A DNA stretch of 64,000 nt from Hexactinellida sp. DTS-2022 (GCA_028753945.1 JAPNXP010000015.1:1674001-1738000); one strand, 5' to 3'; positions 11,732 through 23,118 are shown, counted from the first letter of the stretch. The notes: a model not told the origin generated them from the letters alone. Program-made: numbers and translations.

Positions 11732-12530
11732 ATATGGAAATATCCGTTGAATATAAGATAGGTATTGGTGTCGAATCTGTCGATCAAACGCAGTCGTCTC
11801 CGCTTTATAGAGCCACCAGTTAATAGATTTCTCCGCTTAATCGAGTAAAGGTTTCACAGGATTTTTAGAACGGAATGACATTTTGGCTTAAAATAGAACT
11901 CGGTTAGCATGTAACCCCTCGGGAGATAAAATTTGTGCATATTATCCAAGTGTACGTACTAACTGACTTTACATCATATTGAGATACATATAAATTTACT
12001 AATTGGTTAAAAAAATTAGTACCTACTAAGCGGAAGTACGTACTAACCGAGTTATATTGTAGTACATATATGTATACAAAATCAAATTAACTTTGTCAAT
12101 TGAAGTTTAATCAATGTTTAATGCTGATATTCGTAATCAGCATAAGATTTCCAGTCATTTTAGGGGTCACATGATCATGTTTGGGAGGGAGAACAATCCT
12201 TGACAACGCTGGAATGTGACACATTCCATTCTCAAATATTGTTTCTACCCTATCGAGTGACCCCTCTTTCTCCATCGCACAGTCATTTGAGAATAACTAT
12301 GAGCATATAAACACTCTACGAGGTCATTTAACAAGTAATCGCGGGAGCGGGCCTTTGTCCGACACTTGCCGACAATCTTTTGCCGCCATCTTGAAAATAT
12401 TAAAATTTCGTGATGCCTCCATATCCATATCTTTTTATAATATATTTATCCATGTCTGTGCCAATTTTCATGCTTGTATCAAAAATTGAACAATTCACTC
12501 CAATATGTCTGTTATGCTGCCCCACTAATA

Positions 12531-13478
12531 TGGAACATTTACATTAAACATGTTCCATAACGTGAGTAGAATTTTGACGAAACTAGAGGTGTTTGTTTTC
12601 AACTCACTGCAACGTTTATCATTTTGGAAAGCTAGAGCAGCAATCGTGGACTCATGGATTACTTTCTGGACTAATTTGACATTTTGGCGTTCCAATACAG
12701 AAGGATAACATGTTTTAAATGTCAACCGCGGGGCTAATTTTGCAAGACTCTCCTTCTCTGAGCTATAAAGGGCGCGTACATCTTGGAAAGAAGCGCAGCA
12801 CACATTTAAAGGAAATGAACAATAATCAAATCCAATATCGTCAAAATCGGGGTAGAAAAAACACTCATAACTGGACTTCAGATTTAGCCAATTGTTTCGT
12901 ACAGATTTCAAAATATGGACGAAATCGAAAGTGAGATACAGAGGCCTATTAGGAACACAAGGATTAGGTACACATGTTTCAAGCTTACCAACAGGAGAGA
13001 ATAGTTTGAATAACTTGACGTTAAGAGGATAGTTATCTGATGAGATTACATCCACACATAAACCACAAATTTCGATATCTTTAATACAAGCGAGTATGAT
13101 GGGGAATATCTTCTCAGCGGAAAGAGAGGCACATGGTAATAGACGAACTATAGTAGACCATTTTTTCTGGAGACTTGATACCATAATAGCGAATACAGTC
13201 TTTATTGGATCTTCTGGGCTTAGACTAGAACCATATATCTTGCCTCCTTTATATGTGACATCAGATTTTACGTGAATTTCGTCCATTTGCAAAACGATAT
13301 GTTTCTCAGCTTCAGTAAAAGAATTTGTCGCTTGCTTGGGGAAAGGAAAGAATTCACACTCAAGTCCGAATGAAGAATACAACTTCTCCAAAGTGTTGAC
13401 ATGAGGCAGAGATAGACAAGCCATTTGTTGAAGATACTTATAACATGCTGGTGAAATTAAATGTGCTTTAAGTGCCAT
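12531..13478 (-). pseudogene. P-B transposase, RNase H core
   Basis: The central portion of the transposase: HLISPACYKYLQ, then IVLQMDEIHVKSDVTYKGG (first catalytic Asp), TVFAIMVSSLQKKW, VDVISSDNYPLNVKLFKLF (second catalytic Asp region) and the insertion-domain part ending FNVNVPY at the foldback junction. Both Asp residues are present, so this copy keeps the catalytic residues that P-A copy 1 has lost. The upstream block is in a different frame: a one-base shift near 13575 separates them. Confidence 0.85.
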
Positions 13479-13579
13479 AACCTGTGTGAGGATGTTGTAC
13501 CTCCGCCTGTTTTTGGGTACAATACTGTTTTCAAGCTGACATTGGATGAATTGAAGCCTGGATATTTCGGGGGAATCAG

Positions 13580-14236
13580 TTACTCTAACTCACCATTAGA
13601 TGAAAGTACTTTGTTAATGATTAGTTGGATATTGTTCTTCGCTAAAGATAAAGTCTCATTAACGGTCTTTGAAACAGATCCAGTGGACAGAACAGGACGA
13701 GGGGATATAGAAATCTCACAGAGAATTGATTCAAGGTGTCGTATATCGCTGATTGAGCTAATTGGAATTTGTAAAATTTCTCCATTACGATAAGCTCTAA
13801 CTGACAAATCGAAGGACACTAATATATGGGTGTTGACAATGATATTGTGTTCTGTCAGTAGAGGTAGCATATAAATTAGACTATGATCATCTGGGTACCA
13901 TAAAGACCATGTTTTAGGTAGGGAAAGCAAAGGTAACTTAGCTTGGATATCCTGGAAACAATTGATCTGATATTTCTCTTTCTCTTCGCTCTCAGATGCC
14001 AGGCTAAGTGTTAATGCTTCATTGAACATTTCCTCATCTTTTGAGGTAGGTGACACACATCTGCGCTTTTTGGAGCTAATAGATTGAGAACAGATTGAAG
14101 GGTGTCCTGGTAGAAAAACTGGAACGGCACCATCTTTTAGCTTTGGGTTGACTCTTGGAATTTCACGATAAGTACCATCTCCGTTTGGAACTTTGTGAGT
14201 ATACTCAACATCCTCCTGGCGAAAATCATCAACACT
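13580..14236 (-). pseudogene. P-B transposase, end of THAP domain and linker
   Basis: Open from about 14236, beginning in the C-terminal half of a THAP zinc finger (DDFRQEDVEYTHKVPNGDG) followed by LKDGAVPVFLPGHPS, which matches the AVP-type end of THAP domains in the P-A and P-C copies. The Cys-containing N-terminal half of the finger is missing. The rest is a charged linker (EEKEKYQIN..) ending at a stop at 13580. A splice acceptor may have existed near 14240. Confidence 0.75.
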
Positions 14237-14659
14237 GCTATATACATAATACGATATTTAAAGTATAATTAATAGCAAAATCTTTGAATTTACATTTATA
14301 TGGAGGTGTTAAACTCATTAACTATATAATTACCTAATTAAATATTTAATTTCTGATCATCAAGATGTAATGAGAATATAGAAGTTCTGATTGCAGATTT
14401 GAATTCCACATGGTCGAATTACTCTGGGTGCATAATTTCAAATCATTATGTTCATTTTCTACTGAAATACAGCCACATTCCCAATTGTAGGCAGATACAC
14501 TTATGCCACTTGATGGTCATTGACTAAAATGACGTCAATTCAAAATATTTTGTAAATTATAACTATAGCAAGATATTTATAATCATTTCAGAGTAGTTTT
14601 AACAGCCGTTAATAAGTTACCAGAAGACCATTGTGTCTGCAATAAATTTCCAATTGTTC
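14237..14659. other. no gene seen between P-B and the satellite
   Basis: AT-rich sequence in which I looked for the missing P-B 5' terminus (the inverse of CATAGCCTACAGGCC) and the first THAP exon, and found neither. The satellite starts within its right edge. Confidence 0.5.
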
Positions 14660-16708
14660 AAATACTTTTGGCTGGTTAGTGTATTATTCATCAACGGTGC
14701 GCAAATGTACCTCTCAATAATAACAACACTGCATTTATGCTCAGATACAAAGAAATATACATTAGTCATAAACGGTGCGCAAAAGCACCTCTCTACAATA
14801 ACAACTGTGCTTATTATGCTCCCCAACTAATATATTTACATCAGTCAATAAACGGTGCGCAAAGTTACCTCTCTATAATGACAACTGTGCTTATCATGCT
14901 ACCCAGATAAAAAATATACATTAGTCATAAAAGGTGCGCAAAAGTACCTCTCTAAAATAAAAATAGTCCATATTATGTTCCCAACAAAGTAATATATATA
15001 CTCATAAACGGTGGTCAAAAGGACCTCTGTAAAAAATAAATGTGCATATTATGATCCTACAAAGAAATATACAATAGTCATAAATGGTGCGCAAAGGTAG
15101 ATCTCAAGAATGACAACTGTGCTTATTATGCTCCCCAAATATAATATTCACTTAGTCAATAAAAGGTGCGCAAAGGCACCTCTCAATAATAACAACTGTG
15201 CTTATTATCCTCCCCGACTAAGAAATATACATTAGTCATAAACAATGCGCAAGAGCGTCTCTCTAGAATAAAGAAAATTCTTATTATGCTCCCCGAATAA
15301 GAAATATACATTAGTCTTAAACGGTGCGCAAAAGTATTTTCCTATAATAACAACAGTCCATATCAGGATCACAACTAAGTAATATAAATTTACACATAAA
15401 CGGTACGTAAAGCAACCACTGTAAATTAACAAATGTGCTTATTAGGCTCCCAAAAAAAGAAATATACATTAGTCAATAAATGTTGCGCAAAGTTACCTCT
15501 CAATAATAACAACTGTGCATATTATGCTCCCAGACAAAGAAATATACATTAGTCATAAACGATGCGCAAAAGCACCTCTCTACAATATCAAATGTGCTTA
15601 TTATGCCACCAACTAATATATTTACATCAGTCAATAAACGGTGCACAAATGAACCTATCTATAATAACAACTTAGCTTATAATGCTCCCCGAATAAGAAA
15701 TAAACATTCAGTCATAAACGGTGCGCTAAAATACCTCTCATTAATCACAATTGTGCTAATTATGCTTCCCGAAGAATAAATATACTACATTAGTCATAAA
15801 CGGTGCTCAAAATGACCTCTCTATAATAACAACTGTCCTTATTATGCTACCAGAAAAAGAAATTTACATTAGTCAATAAACGGTGCGCAAAGGAACCTCT
15901 CTATAAAAAATACTGTGCATATTATGCTCCCCGAATAAGAAATAGACATTAGTAATAAACGGTGCGCAAAGGTACCTTTCTTAAATAACAAATGTGCTTA
16001 TACTGCTCCCCAACGAAGAAATATACATTGGTCATAAACGGTGCGCAAAAAGACCAGTCTAGAATAAAAACAGATCTTATTATGCTCCCCGACGAAGAAA
16101 TATACAGTAGTCATAAACGGTGAGCAAAGGTTACCTCTATAGAATATCAACTGTGCATATTATGCTCCCCGACAATGATATTTACATTATTCAATAAACG
16201 GTGCGCAAAGTTACCTCTCTATAATAACAACTGTGCTTATAATGCTCCCCGAATAATAAATAGACATTAGTCATAAACGGTGCGCAAAACTACCTTTCTT
16301 GAATAACAAATGTGTATATTATGCTCCCCTACTTAGAAATATACATTAGTCATAAACGATGCTCAAAAGCACCTCTCTAGAATAAAAATAATTATTATTA
16401 TGCTCCCAGACTAAGAAATATACACTATTCATAAACGGTGCGCAATGGTACCTCTCTAGAATAACAACTGTGCTTATTATGCTTCCCGACAAATACATTT
16501 AAATTATTCCATAAATGATGCGCAAAAAGTGCCTCTCTATAATAAAAACTGTGTTATTATGCTCCCCAAATACGAAATAAACCTTAGTCAAAAACTGCGC
16601 TAAAATACCTTTCTAGAATAACAAATGTGTTTATCATGCTCCCCGACAAATAAATTTACATTAGACATAAACGGTGCGAAAAGGTAACACTCTAGAATAA
16701 CAACTGTG
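14660..16708 (+). repeat. ~79-bp satellite array, left part
   Basis: About 26 tandem monomers with period ~79 bp. The unit contains ATAAACGGTGCGCAAA, a ACCTCTCTAGAATAACAACTG segment, TGCTTATTATGCTCCCC and GAAATATACATTAGTC. Monomers diverge by substitutions and one- to two-base indels and do not alternate with unique spacers. The array is interrupted at 16708/16709 by P-A copy 1 and continues at 19364. Confidence 0.95.
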
Positions 16709-17039
16709 CATAGCCTACTCTATATATGGCCTGACAGTAGATGTACCAGGGATGCACAAGAAGATGGGAAATTTTATTTTTTTAATGTTTTCTATATTGA
16801 ACTACTAAGTTCTTTATGGGTCTCTAGGTCGTAAACATAACTCAGCAGTGCTAGCCCGTGATTAGTATTAGCTGTAATGAGAACGGTGATTTGATTTTCA
16901 TAATTTAATAGTAATAATAAACACAAACAGTACAATATCTAATATTAATATACAGTAAATAATACACAATTATTTGCTTTCTTTCCTTTCGCCTCTTTCT
17001 CCTTTCTCTCTCTGGATCTAGCAGTGACACACGACACAC

Positions 17040-18140
17040 TTAACTACATAATAGAAATAGAAATAAGAATAACAGAGTAATACAAATCAAGGTAAATAGT
17101 AAATACAAATAAGTAGACACATAATTAAGAGAATTTCTTAAATTTACGCTTTCTATACTTTTTGAAAGAACCAGCGAGTTATAATTCTTAACTTTGTTAA
17201 TGTTTGCAAGAAAGCAATTCGCTGCAGTAAAGACGAGCTTCGATAAGATGTTCCAACTAAACACACCACAGCTAATACAAGTAGACTTCCAAATACTTGG
17301 ACTTCCAAATACTTGGATCTTCCAAATACATCAACGTGAGTTCAACTAGTATTTTCTAGAAGGTCCACTTACAAGCTTCGCCATCAGCTCTTTATTGTTT
17401 TCGATGGCACTAAAGGTCTTCCATATAATAAATATGGAATTTAAACTGGCTCAGATGGATATTTAAGTCCGCCACGGTCCGTTAGCTGCAGAAGTTTATA
17501 CTGAGAGTCCAGGTCTAAATCAAGGAGAATCAACTGTTAGCATATGTACAGGCATGACACGGTTTTGTTTGTTTCAGGTACTGATGGACAGTATAGCCTG
17601 CAATAAAGGCTAATGATTGAAGCAACTGTGAACCACAATCAATTGTTGATAAATCATTAATCGCATCAAGAAATGGCTCCAAATTGAACTCACCATCAGT
17701 AGTGGAATACGCTATACGGAGAAGAAAATTACTTAACAAATGACTGAATAGATTGAAAGGAAGTGTCTTGTTGGTCAGTAAATATGTTTGATTATGCTAG
17801 AAAGTTTAAGTCGACGCTCGGTTCAAGGATTTGAAGATAGATGTGATAATTAGAACCCGACATCATACGGTATAGACCGAAATGGTGTTCCAAGGGAGCC
17901 GTCTGTAGAAAGGAGGACAACAGATATGTAAAGCCACAAGATTGAGTCAAATGATTGGTAATTTGTGGTAAGGTAATACAAGCATGTCTAAAACTGGTGT
18001 ATGTTTGTATACTCAGTTTTCCAATTTTTTTCTGGTCAAGTTTGCCAAGCATCTAACCAGAACTACATGAGTCAAAAATGGAAATCGCTCTTCATTAAAA
18101 GTCAAAGGTCTAGAGAAATTATCGTTCAAACGTATTCCTT
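17040..18140 (-). pseudogene. P-A copy 1 transposase, C-terminal part
   Basis: Recognisable but frame-broken: about 18140-18060 (GIRLNDNFSRPLTFNEERF), 17792-18052 (SFRHACITLPQ, then APLEHHFGLYRMMSGSN, with the third acidic catalytic position kept), 17530-17739 (TDGEFNLEPFLDAINDL, LQSLAFIAGYTVHQYLKQ) and 17040-17264 (tail). It parallels the P-B and P-C C-termini. A short tandem duplication near 17285-17330 (ACTTCCAAATACTTGG) is an additional scar. Non-functional. Confidence 0.85.
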
Positions 18141-18151
18141 TAAATGGTGTG

Positions 18152-19110
18152 TTAACGTTGAATAATTTCCAAACAGTAAGAAGGGTACAACAAACTCCGG
18201 AGTATTATTTCTATATTCTGGATAGTTAGCGCAGATATTGTTAACTCGTTAACGACTTTCAAAACCAGTTTTACATTTTGACGCTCTATGCTTGACGGAA
18301 AACATGACTCCATAGTCAAATGAGGAGCTAACATGGATAAACTTGTTCTTTCTGAATTATATAATTGACATACATCTTCAAAGGATGCACAACCGAACTT
18401 AAGGGAATAATCACAATAAGAACTAGAGTTGTATTTTAAAGCAAGTTCCTGCAAAACAGATTCTATTTCTCGGATGCCACTAATTGCAGCAATGGAAACA
18501 GATATACTCTGTCTATTAAAATAGGCTGAGGTGGATAAATAAGCATTGATTTCAAGGTATAAATCTACTGAGATATTTTTTTCAGCCATTTTAGCGAGAA
18601 CAAACGTTATGTTGCTTTCATTACGGAACCACACCAACCAACTATAAGGTAAATAAATCAAGGTTAACTTATCTTTCAAGTCCTGTGGAGAGTTGACCAC
18701 AAACTTCTCTTTCTCTTGACTCTCGGATCTCAAGCTGAGTTGTAGTGTTTGGTTCATCAATTCTTCCTCTTTTGCATCGTATGAGAAGCGATTCCGTTTG
18801 TAAGGTTTGGATGAGTAATATGCTGGGCAGCCGGGCAGTAAACTTGGTACAGCGCCTTCTTTCAGCTTTGGCTTTGCCCGCGGTACATCTCCTCTTGGGA
18901 CTTGGAAAGTGTAGTCTATGTTTTCTTTCTGAAAATGGTTGATACATACATAGACCACCTTCAGGTCACCGATATCCTCGCGACGAAGAGCGCGAGCGCA
19001 TGTCCAGGCATGATTCAGGGTTGGTGGATTTTGAGGCATCTTGAACACAAGGAACATGGTCATCAGGGTTGTAGTTGCTCTTGCATCCGGGGACAGAACA
19101 CGAGTTAGGC
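18152..19110 (-). pseudogene. P-A copy 1 THAP domain fused across deletion
   Basis: The ATG at about 19110 starts MPNSCSVPGCKSNYNPDD, the C2 half of a THAP zinc finger. The rest (FKMPQNPP, LKVVYVCINHF, LKEGAVPSLLPG) lies in another frame, open from 19063 to 18152. The break is one extra T (CCTTGTG here, CCTGTG in P-A copy 3 near 51245). After the linker, the frame passes directly from LALKYNSSS to DYSLKFGCASFEDV at about 18408, skipping the catalytic core but remaining in frame, then ends at 18152. Before the T insertion it could have encoded a DNA-binding protein lacking catalysis, resembling the KP repressor type of Drosophila P elements. That comparison is inference. Confidence 0.8.
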
Positions 19111-19363
19111 ATGAATAGAAGCTAATATGAATAAAATACCAAAGCGAAATTAAAAGGATGAGATTTTACGTCAATAGAAGAGTTTGGAATAAAATATGAT
19201 CAATAATTGTATATATTTCAAGAATATTTCTAATTAATGTGGTTGATTATGATTATTATTTTTGAAATTAAATATTGTGGTTGGATAAATATTACCATCT
19301 TCTCCTTCATCCTTGGTCCACATTTTCTAGGTTACTGTCAGGCCATATATAGAGTAGGCTATG

Positions 19364-19765
19364 AACTGTGCTTATTATGCCAGCGACTAATACATTTAAA
19401 TTAGTCAATAAACGTCGCGAAAAGGTACCACTCTAGAATAACAACTGTGCTTATTATTCTTCCCGACTAAGAATATACATTAGACATAAGCGGTACGCAA
19501 AAGTACCTCTCTAGAATGACATCAGTCCATATTATGTCACAAACTAAGAGATATACATTTGTCATAAACGTTGCGCAAATGTACCTCTCTAGAATTACAA
19601 GTGTGCTTATTATGGTCCCCGACCGAGAAATTCACATTAGTCATAGACTGAACCTAAAAGTACCTCTCCATAATAACAACTCTGCTGATAATGCTGTCCG
19701 ACTAAGAATATACATTAGACATAAGTGGTGCGCAAAGGTACCTCCCTAAAATAACAACTGTGCAT
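19364..19765 (+). repeat. ~79-bp satellite array, continuation
   Basis: Five more monomers of the satellite, same orientation as 14660-16708, beginning with the target duplicate AACTGTGC at the edge of P-A copy 1 and ending shortly before the hairpin element at 19784. Confidence 0.92.
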
Positions 19766-19783
19766 ATTTGCTACCTGAATAAT

Positions 19784-19912
19784 AAAAAAATCCAAAATTG
19801 CAGCCTGTGCCGACGCATGTTCCTTTGGTGGCACTATATTTTGATGGTAGTTTATTGATAGTGCCTCCAAAGGAACATGCTGTCGGCACAAGCTGCAATT
19901 TTGGATTTTTTT
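19784..19912. repeat. ~130-bp hairpin element, copy 1
   Basis: Nearly perfect ~50-bp arms: AAAAAATCCAAAATTGCAGC at the left and its complement at the right, with CATGTTCCTTTGG and its complement in the stem, separated by a loop containing ACTATATTTTGATGG. Four copies exist in the window (also 21224-21351, 53565-53692, 54688-54805). Confidence 0.9.
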
Positions 19913-21223
19913 TCCGCCTAGTCATCATCACTATGAATGTATTAAATTATTTCAGAAAGGTGTTTCAGTAGGCAACGACACTTAGTGAGTTGGAAGTTTC
20001 CATTTAGCTCACTTCATTTGAGAGATATTCAAGTTTCAGTAGAATATAATCTGTGATGACTCAGCATTTTTTAAGTGCATGTTTGGTATTCACCCAACTC
20101 CAACCAACCTATGCGAATTATTTAATTCACAAAATTGTAAAAATACATTTTTTGACGATGTCATCATCACCTCAAGGTGTCAAGACCCACTTGTATAGGT
20201 GGTACGTGGCATAAGGACCAATTGATAATTTGAAAGTTTGTTTCTATCTTCTATCATCTCTAAGATTAATGAAATTTAGCTAATTTAATAGTATAAATAT
20301 TTAATTAATAAATTAGTAATTTAACACCAAAATTATGTACAGCAAAATAAATTAAGTTCAATTATTTGCACTTATTATTAATTTAAATCGAATTTCACTA
20401 TCATATTTGAATTCAGCGCACTCGATAACCCCAATAATCCAATTGGAAACTTCTATAAGTTAAATACAAAAGGAATTAATTATAATAAATTACGTCAGTA
20501 CATTAATTGTGCAAGAATATTCTCGCCGAAATAAATATAATCACTTAATCTGTCGTTGTTGTGGAATGTAAAATCTTAACGGTTCTATCATAAACGATCT
20601 TTAGTTTAATGCCATTCATTCATTACTTATTGATAATAAATTAAATAATTAGTTATTTATTTTAGCAATGTTATCCACGGTGAGTTGAGTTGAGTCAACA
20701 AATTCCTTATATTATATTATTTTATTTAATCCATTGTATAGTAATACTAGAATTAAATAGAAGCCAGCTGGAATTTATAAGTTGAATCAATTTAATTATC
20801 GCAAGTTGAAACAATAGTGAAAGATTTAACAAGTTAAATCTATATAATTATTACAAGTTGAAACAATGGAATTAGATTTCACAGTTTTATTGAAATTGAA
20901 GTGTTGAGTAAAGAAAGGAATTTCAACCCCCATTTATGGCAGAAATTAAACCAATTTTAACAAATTTTCTTCTCTCATCAGACGCAGAATTTTATGGTGA
21001 ATCCAAATGTGAAATAAAATTTTGGGGTTTAGTAAAACATTTTTTGAGTTATGGACCAGACAAATTTTGAAAGGTGTTAAAGATGTGTCAAAAATTTGTT
21101 AATACAAAATCGTAACCCCAGGTGCAAATTAGACGTCGACTCCGAATCTACATGCCAAGTTTCAGCCCTCTATGTATATAGGTGTGCCCAGGGCACCGTC
21201 TACGGAGAAAGAATAATACTAAT
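19913..21223 (+). repeat. duplicated unit, copy 1 (no gene seen)
   Basis: Non-coding. Bases about 20582-21214 repeat, with small differences, at 21438-22015: shared landmarks are TTTAATGCCATTCATTCATT, CAACAAATTCCTTATATTAT, ATTTCAACCCCCATTTATGG and the end GGGCACCGTCTACGGAGAAA. The unit ends in AATAAT-type sequence and is followed by a hairpin element, so hairpin plus body may form one larger repeat. Bases 19913-20581 are only partly shared (CAAGGTGTCAAGACCCA near 20170 compares with 21370). Confidence 0.75.
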
Positions 21224-21351
21224 AAAAAAATCCAAAATTGCAGCCTGTGCCGACGCATGTTCCTTTGGTGGTACTATATTTTGTTGGTTGTTTATTGATA
21301 ATGCCTCCAAAGGAACATGCTGTCGGCGCAGGCTGCAATTTTGGATTTTTT
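21224..21351. repeat. ~130-bp hairpin element, copy 2
   Basis: The same stem-loop as at 19784-19912, with arms AAAAAATCCAAAATTGCAGC and complement and only a few substitutions in the loop. It lies between the two duplicated units. Confidence 0.9.
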
Positions 21352-22015
21352 CTCCCAAGTCATCAACGCCCAAGGTGTGAAGAACCATTTCTTAATTGGT
21401 CGGAGTCACATGGAACGGTAGATAAAGTTGAAGTTAGTTTCTATCATAAACCATCAAGAGTTTAATGCCATTCATTCATTATGTATTTATAATAAAATAT
21501 AGTATTACTAGTAATGTATTTTAGCAATGTTATCCACGGTTGGTTGAGTTGAGTCAACAAATTCCTTATATTATATTATTTTATTTAATCCATTGTATAG
21601 TAATACTATATTTAAATAGTAGCCAGCTGGAATTTATAAGTTAAATCAATATAATTATCGCAAGTTGAAACAATAGAATTAGATTTAACACTTTACTGAA
21701 ATTGAAGTGTGAGTAAACAAAGAAATTTCAACCCCCATTTATGGCAGAAATTAAACGCTTTATTGAAAAATTTCTTCTCCCATCAGACGCAGAATCTTAT
21801 GGTGAATCCGAATATGAAATAAAATTTGGGCGTTTAGTAAAGAAATTTTGAGTTATGGACCAGACAAATTTTGAAAGGTGTTAAAAATGTGTCCAAAATT
21901 TGTTAATCAAAAATCGTAACCCCAGGTGCAAATTAGACGGTTCCATCGCACCTACATGCCAAGTTTCAGCCCATCAACTATAAAGCTCTGGCCAGGGCAC
22001 CGTCTACGGAGAAAA
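21352..22015 (+). repeat. duplicated unit, copy 2
   Basis: Second copy of the unit described at 19913-21223, with the strongly matching part at 21438-22015. Its end (GGGCACCGTCTACGGAGAAA) passes into an AAT-rich microsatellite and then the palindromic ~60-bp repeat at 22040. The A/T-rich tail would suit a retroposed (SINE-like) unit, but no RNA polymerase III box was confirmed. Confidence 0.75.
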
Positions 22016-22039
22016 AATAAAAATAATAAAAATAATAAA

Positions 22040-22283
22040 GGCAGTGATTCCAATACTGGGCCACTATACTATAGTATAGTCGGCACAGTAATAATATACA
22101 ATAAAGGCAGTAAGATTAGAACTGGGCCACTATACTATAGTATAGTCGGCACAGTAATAATAATAATAAAGGCAGTGATTCCAATACTGGGCCACTATAC
22201 TATAGTATAGTCGGCACAGTAATAAAAGCAGTGATTCCAATACTGGGCCACTATACTATAGTATAGTCGGCACAGTAATAGTA
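22040..22283. repeat. four tandem ~60-bp units with an 18-bp palindrome
   Basis: Each unit reads GGCAGTGATTCCAATACTGG, then a CC, then the perfect palindrome ACTATACTATAGTATAGT, then CGGCACAGTAATAAT-type linker (starts near 22040, 22109, 22170, 22228). The second unit has a variant first part. A fifth unit stands alone at 23066-23117. Confidence 0.92.
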
Positions 22284-23065
22284 AAAATAATCTTATATAT
22301 TAAATCACAATGATTTTTTTTCTTTTTAGTGTTCGGAATTGATTGAGGAACTGGTAAGAGCTACAGACTTGAAATTTGGCAGAGGGGTAGGAAATATTGT
22401 TTCTAGGAACAAGTTTCTAATATCTAAGAAAAATATTCATATCTTCCCTTTCAAAAGGTGACAGAACTATCAGCTGTTAATTATGTATTATAGAAAGCCT
22501 AACTGAGACTGCAATTTAATTGGCTGAAAAAATAAATACAAATAATTATGGGTCAATACATTTGACACCAATAAATTTTACCCTATAAGTTAGTACTTTA
22601 ATAGTCCCATTAATCGCATAAATAGTCTATTTAGTAAAAGTTAAACTAAAACCTTTCATTCCACCTTATAAAATCTTCATTTCCAAACTTTTGATTAATT
22701 AATCAATTTGTCATTTTAGGGTCAATTGTGCATAGGCTAGCGGCCAGCTATTATATTCCTAAAGATTTCCCATAATATAATTAACCTGCGTATGAGGCTT
22801 TCGAAATTTAAGTAACGCTTTCGAGGGAGGAGAAGGATAACGAATGTCACAAACCGTAGTTTTTATTCCAAAATGGCAAAAAATTGACGTAAGGAAAGGG
22901 ATGTATAATTTTCGTTAAATTTCCGTTACATTCCACAGTATTTAAATACAACTGGCATAACATTTTGAAAATATATTTGCCATGAATACAAGCGAGGGCC
23001 ACAGGCCCGAGTGCAAGTTGTAAGAACGCGCGTAGCGCGGACGAGCAGCTTGTAATAATAATAAA
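22284..23065. other. no gene assigned; one short open segment
   Basis: A 43-codon open segment at about 22330-22461 follows a pyrimidine-rich TTTTTAG and reads CSELIEELVRATDLKFGRG; it has no ATG and no known domain. Near 23000-23060 a GC-richer stretch (GCGAGGGCCACAGGCCCGAG and AACGCGCGTAGCGCGGACGA) contains two small palindromes and directly precedes the fifth palindromic unit. Confidence 0.35.
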
Positions 23066-23117
23066 GGCAGTGATTCCAATACTGGGCCACTATACTATAG
23101 TATAGTCGGCACAGTAA
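23066..23117. repeat. fifth palindromic ~60-bp unit
   Basis: Repeats GGCAGTGATTCCAATACTGG and ACTATACTATAGTATAGT exactly as in 22040-22283, followed by CGGCACAGTA and immediately by satellite sequence. Confidence 0.9.
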
Positions 23118-23118
23118 A

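Larger units (their letters stand above)
9619..12527. mobile_element. 2.9-kb foldback element with ~570-bp arms
   Basis: Bases 9619-10180 are the inverse complement of 11945-12527 with a few percent mismatch. The ends read TAGTGGGGCAGCATA and its complement. The flanking triplets ATA (9616-9618) and ATA (12528-12530) form a 3-bp TSD. Removing the element and one triplet joins the P-B transposase frame as NVPYTHIRLND, the same length as the equivalent stretch of P-A, which confirms the boundaries. No transposase was found inside; the central part (10181-11944) holds other small elements. Type unknown: a non-autonomous element with long TIRs. Confidence 0.85.
8282..14236 (-). mobile_element. 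P-superfamily transposon, family P-B
   Basis: A minus-strand THAP/P-type transposase gene in three blocks (13580-14236, 12531-13478, 8590-9618) with a TIR-like end at 8282: CATAGCCTACAGGCCTCACAG, close to the P-A terminus CATAGCCTACTCTATATATG. This is followed at 8319 by the subterminal motif TGGACCAGGGATG shared by the P elements of this window. The opposite (5') terminus and the first exon, with the N-terminal half of the THAP zinc finger, were not found between 14237 and 14660, so that end is lost or too diverged. The coding region is also split by the 9619-12527 insertion. Confidence 0.8.
16709..19363 (-). mobile_element. P-A copy 1: internally deleted P element in satellite
   Basis: Bounded by perfect ~31-bp terminal inverted repeats starting CATAGCCTACTCTATATATG (16709-16739 and 19333-19363). 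It is flanked by AACTGTG/AACTGTGC from the satellite (16702-16709 and 19364-19371), consistent with the 8-bp TSD of P elements; the outermost C is ambiguous between element and target. Removing it restores a normal satellite monomer. The minus-strand gene keeps the THAP end and the C-terminal end, but the RNase H core with the first two catalytic Asp residues has been deleted. Confidence 0.93.

Noticed and set aside
14237..14659. 5' terminus of P-B
   Set aside because: I searched for the inverse of CATAGCCTACAGGCC and for a THAP first exon and found neither, so no boundary is claimed.
14660..16708. CRISPR-like repeat array
   Set aside because: The entire ~79-bp monomer is repeated with drift; there are no constant repeats separated by unique spacers and no Cas genes. 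It is a satellite.
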